From: Neolentinus lepideus HHB14362 ss-1
Taxonomy: Eukaryota; Basidiomycota; Agaricomycetes; Gloeophyllales; Gloeophyllaceae
Assembly (NCBI GenBank): GCA_001632425.1
Contig: KV425636.1
Location: forward strand, 1-64,000
Reading direction: 5' to 3'
DNA length: 64,000 bases
A program made the position numbers and the translations under genes. The notes beneath the pieces were generated by a model that saw nothing but the letters and a program-made list of their open reading frames with translations, was not told the DNA's origin and did not search any database. Shown here in pieces: positions 32,491 through 42,371 of the stretch (positions within the stretch are counted from its first letter, which is position 1; each line of letters begins with the position of its first letter).

Positions 32491-33750
32491 AGCTGGTATT
32501 CATATAGTACGTGCCTGCATTCATACTCTCACTCTATTATCAGGGCATAGGACGGTGAGTCAGCCGCCTTGAGCGTACGTTATACTGCTATCATTCCAGT
32601 GCACCAAAGTCGACTAGTACTCGACCGCGCCTTCAACCTGGTCAACTGCAATGGGGTGCGTTATTTTGGAACAATACTAAATATCCAGTTCTCACGTGCT
32701 AGAGTCGACACTCTAAAGACTGGGTCATTTCCAAAGGGCTACGTACTCGCATTCATCAATACCGAGAGACACGAACATCTCGAGGCTGTTAAACAAAGAA
32801 TTCACTGCACGGCTTCAGTTTCACCAGCTCCGCAAATAGTGGTCCACCGGACCTCGAGTTCGCAGGTTGATGAGACTCATGCGACGAGACGCAGCCAAAA
32901 GCCAGATATATAGTCAAACCGTACAGGATTCGCAACGCATTAGGTGTTAGTCTGCTTCTCCTCGCTCCTTAATCTCTGTCCATTGTCCTCATCGACACTT
33001 CAGAAGTCGCGCGTCGCCGCTTCGTTATTGACATGGACTTACATCTCATCTTTCTCGTACAAACATCAGCAACCGTGTGGCACGAATCCGATACACTTTT
33101 CGCAATCGCCGTTGCGACGCACATCAGCTTGTTCGCGTCGTTTACATACTGCATCCTTATAGACCAATGCCGAACGTTCCCGCTGCGATATGTATGCTAT
33201 TTCTCGGCGGAATGTCCCTCGATACGTCTTCCGCCTCCTACCGGTCTTGTATCGTCGGAGCTCATTCACGCTCCTGACGTCCGCCGGCAACGTGCACCAT
33301 TGCTCCCGTTTTGTTCGTCGCAAGTACCTGAATTTCGTGCACGCAAGCACCTTCCATTTAGCATACACGAAAATGGACTGAATTTCTTGCGTCCAAAGTA
33401 TCCTACATTTCATACTAGGGCCTCGAAAGCCTCTTTCACACCTCGAAGCAGCCACGTCTGGCTCATTGGACATGTCGAAGAATTGCGATCCGGGGCATAA
33501 ATGTGCCACCTACACGCATGTCAGCTAGGAGAAGATCAGAATTCACTTGACTGATGTGGCAAGACGAAAACTCACAAATTAATAGGATCCACGCCGGACA
33601 CCTTTACGCAGGAGCTCTTCTTGGTTTCAACCTGTATTGTCTCTATGGTCATGACGGTTAAAGGAGCTCTCCTCTCGTCATTTTCTCTCACCGCATACAC
33701 ATCATCTTCTGTTCCAATGCACGCGGGCTTGGTCCCTTTCGTAACTGTTT
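32490..33750. other. Repeat R1 copy 3 and unassigned DNA
   Basis: 32490-32750 is the third R1 copy. 32860-33200 shares short blocks with 6010-6240. An ATG-initiated plus-strand frame of 155 codons (33033-33500, MDLHLIFLVQTSATVWHES) has no family resemblance that I can name and may be chance. Confidence 0.4.
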
Positions 33751-33759
33751 CGATAGCCT

Positions 33760-36000
33760 TGAATACGTCCTCAAAAGCCTGTTCTCTGCCAGACTCGAGG
33801 TGTGCAGGAACAAACTGATAGAGGAAATTCTCGACAGGCGTAGATTCAGTGGATTAATATGTAGCAATGGATTTGCACTCCTCATCAAGTTCTTCTTGTC
33901 AGCTCTTTTGGAACGGAGAAAAGGCTGCCCGACATGCGCAAGTGCGAACGTCCCGAGTCGTTGCCAAATTTGTGAGCAGATAGTTTACCAGGTGTGAATT
34001 ATAGCTTAGAGCTGTCGAATATCGCGTGTGTGGCCCGCGTGGTGATGGAAGCTTAGGCTCCGCGTAGTCATTATATCTGCAGCTCAAAGCCAGAGTCATG
34101 GTCACTGTATCTTTGAGGATACAAATCCAGAGCTGGAAACGCATTGAGCACTAATTCTGTCCAGACTCCAGACATAGGCTGAGGCATGTTGAATGGAGCA
34201 CGTCGCCTTTCCGGAAGTCGAGTCGTAGCAAAGAGTGGAGTTTTAAGTCTTTGAATGACTCAATGATGAGTGATTCCATTTTTATTGCATCAATGCCCGA
34301 GTCAATATTGACCGCAAGTTTGCGACCATTTCCCTGACTCGGAGCAAAGAATCTACGAGATATTTATCACGATTGCATACTCTATATTCTTACAGGAGTG
34401 CACCTGGTACACTCCTTTGCAGAGATCTACTTGCTTCTGAGTACACGCCCACCGATGCAAGGTCTACAGGGTTATATTTTACTTCTGAGTATAGAATGAT
34501 GGTGTTTTCAAGAGTCGAGCATAATTATTTTCCGGAACGGCAGGGAAGTGTTACACTTGAACATAGAATACAAGTACAATATATCACAAGGTGTACCTAT
34601 TAGCACTGACACAACTCGTCTTCAAACCTATTCATCGAGAGCCGCTAACCTAGAGCTAGTAGCATCACCATCATGAGAGGCGCGACGACTCTTTGCGAGT
34701 GGTGAAGTTTTGGATCTACTAGACCGCTTGACTACGGCTTCTAGAGACTCGGTGCTTGTGGCCAACAGTTTCTCTTGCCTATCGTTGTCCTTCATCCAGT
34801 CAGGGCTCTCAACTGCGTTCCGGAACAGTCGAAGGATCTCGTGCCCGTTGCACAACAAGTTCGCCCTGGACGCCAATGCCCACCGCATGGGGATGTTACG
34901 GTAGTACGCCCGATTGTGGTTATAGTGAGCGTAATCGTGGAAGAGCCAGAATAACTCATACAGCAGGCTGTTCAATGGAGCTGGCGCAAATTTGATCTCT
35001 GGGACTTCTGTTCTGGAGTAGGGGAGAATATATCGACCGTCAAAAATAACCATGGCCTTGCCGTCACCCCCCATCAAGCAGTAGTCCTCTTCTTCCCACC
35101 AAGAGTCGTCCAATACCTCCTCTAACGCTTGATAGAAGTAGTCGCTGGTGGAAAAAGAGCTTGGAATGAAGCACAGGCAAGTGTAATAAAGAACCCAAAA
35201 GAAAGACTCGCGATCGTGCTTCCCATTAGGATAATATCGCAGCAGCGGGTGTTTGAGAAGCTCGTACGACATGAATTGCCAGGTGCCCTAGGAATGCAAA
35301 TTCTGGTGAGGAAAATGCAAAGAAGGTTATTTATATGACATACTGTACGGGGTGGAAGGCGAACACCCTTTCTCCACAAGTAGCTCTCACTGTATGAGTC
35401 CCAATTTATCACGCGGCGCGTCTGACCAGCGTTGCCAGTCTCAGTGAATATTGGTTTGTCGGGAAACAGATCTTTCGTGTACTCCATCTATGAGAAGATG
35501 AGCGCTCCCTGAACTAGTGTGGCATGGAAAAGAACTCACAAAAGCAGAATACACGTCCGACTCCTTTAGGACGAGATTTATCTTGATTTCAGCCTTTGTT
35601 ACGTCGGAGTCGCCGCGGCCGCTGGAGGAGCTCTCGTCTTGATGTTTGTCATTCTGCTTTTGGTTACCCTCACCCATTGATTCGGACTCCAAGCTGTTAT
35701 TCGTAATCGTCTCCATATCCTGGAATACGTCCATGAAAGACTGTGCTCGAGTACCGGCGAAGATCCCGAGTTATATTGCCAGATTGCTGAGCAGCAGATG
35801 TAGAGGACGTGGTCGATGCGATGAAAGATGATACAGTTTACCTTCCTTTTATGCTGACGGCCTCGTGGTTAGGACAGTATGCCGTATTGGCCGAGTTTTG
35901 TGGCTCGGAAACAATGAACAAAGATGCGGAAGTCACGTGAATCACTGATGGAAGTTCGGTCTCCGAGCTTCCGGCCCTACTGCATCACATTCTGGTGCTA
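33760..36000 (-). repeat. Right arm of the large inverted duplication
   Basis: It is the reverse-complement partner of 18665-20530 (see that entry). It carries the better-preserved gene of the pair (34628-35734). The distal part, 33760-34620, has no coding feature beyond the shared non-coding blocks. Confidence 0.75.
34628..35734 (-). CDS. FunK1-derived protein lacking the kinase core
   Basis: Three exons (35734-35540, 35487-35344, 35287-34628) join to 332 residues from an ATG (MDVFQDMETITNNSLESES). The acidic Gln/Asn/Ser-rich N-terminus matches no kinase domain. The middle, RRVINWDSYSES and GVRLPPRTV, ends at the same splice point as the catalytic exon of FunK1 genes. The last exon, GTWQFMSYELLKHPLL, ESFFWVLYYTCLC and a basic tail, is the FunK1 C-terminal lobe. 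HRD and the ATP-binding lysine are absent; NWDSYSE may stand in for the DWD segment. CACGTG lies at 35934-35939. The open frame and good splice sites contrast with its broken inverted partner at 18934-19896. It may be a non-catalytic pseudokinase. Confidence 0.72.
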
Positions 36001-36206
36001 TGGATACCTCGAGCTGAAGCCAATTCACTCGATGTGATGCGTATGACCCTTCCATACTTATGTATATTGCCGCGTCGTCCTGAAGTAACTATCTGAATGG
36101 AAGTAAACTGAACACCTCTGACGTCAAAATCGTGGAGGCCTGGCTTATACATATTACGGATCCACGGTTTTGGATTCGAGGTACACACGAGGGTAACACT
36201 GCGGTA
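35735..36206. other. Upstream flank with CACGTG
   Basis: CACGTG (35934-35939) lies 200 bp before the ATG at 35734. 35740-36000 pairs with 18665-18930. No coding feature was seen in 36000-36206. Confidence 0.5.
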
Positions 36207-37430
36207 CTAACTCGCACCCTGCGAGTGAAGCCTGCTCACATCGTCGGGGAGATGCACAGAATTCGCAGGCACCATCTCCTCACGCTGCCCCATACTCCTC
36301 TTCCCATCTCCGGTCCCCCCTCCCACCTTCTCGCCCCATCGATCCGACCGCAAAAAAAGCTCAAACATCCTCCTAAATTTCGAATACCCGGGCATCTTGA
36401 GTCTCCTCCGCGGCACCTCATCCGTTTCCGACTCCTCCTCGTCGCTCTCGTGAGGATGGAAGTACCACACGCAAAAGAGAGGGAGCAGGGACTCGATCAG
36501 ATCGTTGAGCATCGGTTCTGTAGTGAGCTCGTCGCCGGGCGCAGAGATCCATGCCAACAGCAGCACCTTTTTAACGGTCCCGCCTCGATAGCAGAGCGCG
36601 TCCTTGTCCCACGAACGTTCGTGAAACGCCTCGTGCATAGTCCTAGCAAGCGTGGCGCTGTTTCTGCCTCTGTTGGGCAAGTGATGCATGCCCAGCCACA
36701 CGAGGACCCAGAACGCCATTTCACAGTCGTGGTACACCGTTCGGGGCCTCGCTGGGTCTCTCAATACTTCTTGGGACATGAATTGCCAGATACCCTGTGG
36801 AGCACTACAGTCAGGCAAGGTAGGCATATATAGTCAACACCACCTACCGTGCGCTCCATAGATTCGACGGGGCCACTCGCCTCCCGATGCGCTGAAACCA
36901 TATGAGATCCATAACCCGGCCCGAGGATCAAGAACCTAACGACGCATCGTACTTACCTTTTAGCATATCACTGAGGATCTGGACAGCTTCTCTCGACGAA
37001 GACGCCTTGCATACAAGACCGTGGTAGCGGTGAGCAGACAAATCTTGCTCGATCTTCTTTTCGACCTGAAGGTCTCCTTCCGTGGCCTGACACGGGGTTA
37101 GCGAATCCTGACCAGAAACAGCCTAGGATGCGTACCGTATCCATTCCATCCCCGCCTCCCCGCATCAAACTACCATGCATACGGGCATTGGTACTGAGCT
37201 TCATCGGCTGTGTCTCGACGATTTCCATCCCGAACGTCTCCTTCAATTCGTTCCAATCCGGCTTGCATACACAACCGGCGCGTGGCCCAGAATGAAAGAG
37301 GATTAGTGTTACAAGATCGATCTGACCTGGAAGTAACTTGTAGCAGAGGACCTCGGACGGGACGAGGTTTGAACGCACATGTAGAAGTTCGAGCAAGATG
37401 TGGCAGAGGTCAAACCGATCAAGTCATCAG
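36207..37430 (-). CDS. FunK1-derived protein with catalytic loop deleted in frame
   Basis: Exons are about 37430-37136 (5' end undefined, no ATG seen), 37086-36957, 36891-36848 and 36794-36207, all with GT-AG signals and matching phases. The first exons contain an LLELLHVRSNLVPSEVLCYK-type FunK1 segment and a hinge GLVCKASSSREAVQILSDML. The third exon is 44 nt and reads AHREASGPVESMERT. In normal FunK1 genes the same exon is 170 nt and carries the HRD loop and the DWD motif. The difference is exactly 42 codons, so the frame and both splice sites are kept. The last exon, GIWQFMSQEVLRD through HESDEEESETDE, is the C-terminal lobe with an acidic tail. It cannot be an active kinase. An inverted partner is at 40580-41828. 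Confidence 0.7.
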
Positions 37431-39082
37431 TCACGTGTCACAATATCGCCATATATGGCAATCCGACGAACTGAAAATCTGTGCCAAAGGGCGTACAGTA
37501 TTCATCTCCGGATTATATTGGTATGAACTCGCTACCGCGCCCAAAAAAATGCTAACTTTCTGGTCAGTGGTGAAGTAATTCGCTCCGCTTTGCATCCGAA
37601 CTGGTATTGTTGCAGTCTGACTAAACACGAAAATTATTTTCACGGTTCATTCACCCTTAGCTTTCGGGTGAAGTACGAAGTACGAACCGGTGTTGATGAT
37701 CTGTGGATGGGCCTATTTCTCTTTAATAGCCAATATTCCCTTTAAATAGCCTCATGTTCTTGCTTTCAAAACTCGAAGTATCAATGCGCCAAGATTGTGC
37801 TCAAAGCTTTGATTCTCTCGGACTACACCATGCATTTATCTCTTCAATCAGCACGCCACGTCTCCACAGCGACCTATTTTTTGGCTCCTCCACTGGTATG
37901 CCCGACCAAGCACATACAATGAACAGATTCTGAGATCTGAGTTGTGGAATACACAAATGATGTGTACCTCGATAATCATGCCAACAGTTATCTAGCCTTC
38001 GATGACGCCCGAAACTAGGTTCATACCAGCAACATCAATTGGGGCATCGAGTGCTACACTAGCGTCGTGTCTGGCTGGTCTGCTGCACAAGTACTGTAGA
38101 TATTAGAAAGACATTACGAATTAGAGCCGCTGTGTTCGGCTCACAGATTCTGCATCTAAGCTTGCTTCGATACCACTTCATTCCAATCTAAGGTTGGTGC
38201 AGTGTACTCACTACAGACGTCGGCGTAAAGGGTTTGGCGTGCACAGATATGTTCCGCCGACCTCCCAGCAGTCAGGTCAAATCTTCAACCTTCCCCGTGC
38301 TCCCCAGTCACACATCCCGCCCCATCACGGCCCTCACCCGCACTAGCTCGCCCTCAACCTCACCCTTACCTCCACCCTCGCCCCCATCGAGGGAATTTCC
38401 TGACCAGAAGGAGGAGGATGCGTACCACATCTCCCCGCTGGACTTGCTCATGTTGGAACTGATTCTCTACCTCCATTCCAACGTCTCGTTTAATCTGGCT
38501 TGCATATATAATGGGTACGAGACAAGGAACGAAATTATCGGCACGTGCTCACTGTGACATCATCTCATCAGATTACTATATATAGGTAACTGTGGCGCAG
38601 CGGTCCACGCAAAACCCGTCTTAGGTCGGGGTGAAGTGGCCTCGAAAGGTTAGACACAGGGTATAAGTGGCGGCAGATTATAATCTCGATTCTGTAAGGG
38701 GTCTGCCAGCCGAACAAGATGTAATGACTTATATTAAATATCGTACTCGGGCAGCAGATGGGGGCATCTTGATTCTTGGGGCAGACTAGTACCGAGATCA
38801 TGATGTTGGTGGATTACCGTACAAAGGCTCAGTGCTCTGGATCGGAGGACACTCAAATTAATGTCGCTGGTACGAACGGCCCGTGCATCACGATCAGTCA
38901 CTCTGAAGGCTAACTGCTGAGAGACAATGCCCGGCATGATTGTAACTATCAAACTCGGGCCTCAGATCTGTTCTTGGTCAGGCATCAACGCATTGAGAAC
39001 CGACGAACATGGAAATGCCACAATATATTGGAAGTTTCTGATAAGTACTTTCACGTATATTCTTTGTCTCCGTAATTGATCA
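37431..39082. other. Intergenic stretch with CACGTG near the left end; no supported gene
   Basis: CACGTG at 37432-37437 sits upstream of the FunK1-derived gene. An ATG-initiated, proline/serine-rich plus-strand frame of about 100 codons (38249-38557, MFRRPPSSQVKSS) is unassigned and has no conserved copy. Nothing else is recognisable. Confidence 0.35.
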
Positions 39083-40037
39083 CTACTTGCTGACGGCCAC
39101 CTTTTCGGCGTTCACCTTCGCAATGGCAGGCCTGGCCAACATCTTCTGCAGCCACGCATGCGCGTAGGGGGCTTCCTTGGCAAAATCGTAACCGGGAGGA
39201 GCCAACTTGGTGGCACCAAAGTCGGTCCAGTTGATGAATGACTTCAAATTCAAACCAAAAACCAGAGTGGTCAGCTTCGTGGTCCGCCGCGAGCCCTGCA
39301 ATCTGTAGAACGTACCAAGTCAGCAATGGAGTACTTTCCGCCGACTAGCCACTCGCGCTGGGCGAGCTCGCCGTCGAGGACCTTGAGGACGCGCTTTATC
39401 TCGTTCTGGTAGCGCTCTACAGCGGAGGGGACCCTGGAGGAAACTGTTAGCAGCGAATAGGAGACACAGGTTGTGTAGCAATCCATACTTCTCCGCGTGG
39501 TACCAGATGAACCATGCCGCCTGGCCGAAGTAAGGACCCTGGCCGGATGACTGGAAGAAGAGCCATTGTAGCTGCTTGTACTGGCGAGATGTGAGAGCGG
39601 TGTGGGATGTAGTGTGCGAGTGAGATTACCTTGTCCTCTTCGGTGCTGGCGCTGAACTTGTGCTCGGTGTCGTACCGCTCTGCAAGGTAGGTAAGGATGG
39701 CATTCGACTCCCAAAGGACGAAGTCATTGTTTCTGAAAATACCGCACAAGTTAGTGCTGGGAAAAAACGAGACAGATGATGGAGACATACGTGTGATCGA
39801 TGATGGTAGGGATACGTCCGTTGGGGTTCAGGTCAACGTGCGGAGATGTCTTCTGTTCCAGTGCGCCGAAGTCCAGATAGATGGACTCGTACGTGAGGCC
39901 GAGCTCGCTCAGGAAGTTAGCAACCTTCCATCCGTTAGGTCCGCTCTAAAAGGAACGGTCATGAGTAGTTGTGGCGAGATGGAGTACGTCCTACGTACCT
40001 TGTGGTTGTATAGAGTGAACTGCTTTCCGTGCGACAT
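39083..40037 (-). CDS. Glutathione S-transferase, Ure2p-like class
   Basis: Six exons (40037-39999, 39945-39791, 39732-39630, 39580-39489, 39433-39316, 39241-39083) with GT-AG introns of about 50-75 bp give roughly 220 residues from an ATG (MSHGKQFTLYNHK). The N-terminal thioredoxin-like domain contains FTLYNH, GWKVANFLSELGL, LNPNGRIPTIIDH (with the cis-proline) and ESNAILTYLAERYD. The helical C-terminal domain contains QWLFFQSSGQGPYFGQAAWF, YSIADL and FINWTDF. Size and motifs fit fungal Ure2p/GTT2-like GSTs, which conjugate or reduce substrates with glutathione in the cytosol. The gene appears complete and single copy here. A minus-strand TATATAAGG lies about 70 bp upstream. The glutathione synthetase gene is 7 kb away. 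Confidence 0.9.
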
Positions 40038-40103
40038 GTTACAAGTTCGTTTAGCTGTTGGGTTGAGTATGAGCGCTGCTATCCAGCTCCTGAACGTCCG
40101 TCA

Positions 40104-40112
40104 CCTTATATA
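40104..40112 (-). promoter_or_regulatory. TATA box of the GST gene
   Basis: TATATAAGG on the minus strand, 67-75 bp upstream of the GST ATG at 40037. Confidence 0.5.
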
Positions 40113-40570
40113 CACTTTTCCCCAGGCCTGACATGATCTCATTCACTAAGCATGAGTGAGATACACGAATCCTTGAACAAGATTTATCAGACGATTGTTA
40201 TCGTCGCGCTGCTCAGTAATTGCAGGGACAATGCACGAGAGCATTAGAAAGACGTGATCGAAAGGATTTATAATCAAATGGTACTCTAATTGCAGCAAGA
40301 TTCATAGGCATGTGTCATTCCTTCGCCTGAGTAATCAGATTAAAGAGGCGCAATCAGGGCTCCGTGACACCGAAGCAGCGTCTGATTTGCCAAGGCTGGA
40401 ATGGTTGGCGGGTTCCCGTTTTACTTAGTCGGACTGCAATAATATTAAAACCAGTCCATAACGACGGAGTTACTCTGTCAGAAATCTAAGTGTATAAATT
40501 TTTTTGTGCTCGGCATGCCAATAAAACCCAGAGATTATAAGGCCGCATTTTCAGATTGCTATATATGGTG
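40113..40570. other. Intergenic, no feature recognised
   Basis: AT-rich in places (40480-40560). It has no conserved frame and no repeat partner in the window apart from the CACGTG-containing flank that begins at about 40570. Confidence 0.4.
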
Positions 40571-40579
40571 GGACTGTGA

Positions 40580-41828
40580 CACGTGACTGATAAATTGATC
40601 GTCTCGTTTGACCGCCGCCACAACTCGCTCGAACTTCTACATGTGCGTTCAAACCTCCTCCCGTCAGAGGTCTTCGGCTACAAGTTACTTCTAGGCTAGA
40701 GTGATGTTGTAGTACTAATCCCTTCCAAAGTTCGATCCAAGCCTCACACCCGTGGTATATGCAAGCTAGATTGGAGCACGTTCGGGATGGAGATTGTCGA
40801 GACCCAGATGGTGCAGCTTAGTATGAGTGGTAGTTTTTTAAAGGGAGACGGGAGCGAAATGGACATGGTACGCAGCCAGGTCTTTCTTTTCAGGATTCGT
40901 TAACCCTGCGACCAGGCCGCGAAGGAAGACCTTCAGGTGGACAAAATAAAGGAAGATTCGTCGCAGACCCATTGCCACCGTCTTGTAGGCAAGCCGCCTT
41001 CGTTGAGAGAAGCTGCGCAGACCGTCAGTGATATGTTAAGAGGTAGGTACGGTTCAACGTTAGGTCCTCGATTTTCGGGCGGTGTTCATGGATCTTGAAT
41101 GGTTTCAGCGCATCGGGACGCGGGTGGCCCCGTCGAATCTATGGAGCGCACGGTAGGTAGCGTTCAATATATATATGCCTGCCTCGCCTGACTGTAGTGC
41201 TCCACAGGGTATCTGGCAATTCATGTCCCAAGAAGTGTTGAGAGACCCTGCGAGGCGCCGGTCGGTGTACCACGACTTTGAAATGGCGTTCTGGGTCCTT
41301 GTGTGGCTGGGCATGCGTCACTTTCCCAACAGCAGCTGCACGCGCGCCAGAACTCTGGACGGGGCATTTCGTGAACGTGAGTGGGACAAGGACGCGCGCT
41401 GCTATCGAGGCGGTACCATGAAAGAGGCGATGCTGTTAAGCAGGATCTCCGTGCGCGGCGACGAACTCACCACGGCACCGGTGCTCAACGACCTGGTCGA
41501 GCTCCTGCGCCATCTCCTATGCACATGGACCTTGTACGGTCATGAGAGCGACGAGGAGGAGTCGGACACGTGTGAGTGGCGGCGCGAGTGGCGGCGGCGC
41601 AGGAGGCTGGAGAGGCCCGAGTATAAGGAATTTAGGACGATGTTCGAGCTTTTGTTGCGGTCGGATCGGTGGGGCGGGGGTGAGGGTGGTGAGAAGGCGG
41701 GAGGTGGGACCGAAGATGGGACCAGGAGCATGGGGGAGAGTGAGGAGAAGGTGGGAGATAGGACCGGGGATGGGAAGAGCAGAATGGGGGAAGGTGATGA
41801 TAAGTCGGGAGGCAGTATACGGTCATAA
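40580..41828 (+). pseudogene. FunK1-derived pseudogene with catalytic loop deleted, inverted partner of 36207-37430
   Basis: It follows the 36-37 kb gene exon by exon in opposite orientation: CACGTG at 40580-40585, NSLELLHVRSNLLPSEV, hinge exon 40916-41042, 44-nt exon 41109-41152 (AHRDAGGPVESMERT), and last exon 41208-41828 with GIWQFMSQEVLRD and an acidic, Gly-rich tail. The same 42-codon in-frame loss of the catalytic loop is present. An in-frame stop after KLLLG in the first part indicates decay there, but the last three exons remain open. If a start lies downstream it could still make a short protein. Confidence 0.7.
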
Positions 41829-42371
41829 TAGATATGTAGCGTCCGTGATTACATGTCTGATCCTGTTTTCTCAAAGCACTAACAAGAATCTACTGTACTT
41901 AGCCCGTGCCCTCCAGTGCCTCACCTGAGCCCTAGTCCCGGGGTGTTACATGTTAGGCCCGGAAAACCACCGCGCCCTTTCTGCCCCGTGAGTTGGGACG
42001 GAGATAACATTGAACATCGAGACCTAACTGGTTCAGCTTAGTCCTGATGCTGGTATGATTAGTACCGGGCGAGGAGACGGGAGCTGAAGGGACACATCCG
42101 AATTTCATCGCTAAACTGCATGCGCTGCAATATGCTTCTCTATCATTATCACACCTGTGACCTATCTACCACCTTCCTCCTGAGTCCTCTTCCTCGATAC
42201 GACCTAGAAATTGCGAAAGCCTAACTTTCGAACGTACTTTTGACTTCTTGTCGCCGCTCACAAACTGCGATCGCTTACGCTGATCTTGCACTGAATACAT
42301 GATCCTGTATTGACCTTCAGGCTGCGATGTTTCTTAGAGAGCACTCTACTTTGTCCTAATCCTACGAAATA
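41829..42371. other. Intergenic, upstream of the RPAP1 pseudogene
   Basis: No coding frame, repeat partner or clear promoter motif was recognised. Confidence 0.4.

Noticed and set aside
38249..38557. ATG-initiated 103-codon proline/serine-rich frame as a gene
   Set aside because: It has low-complexity composition, no family motif, no conserved copy and no supporting splice or promoter signal.
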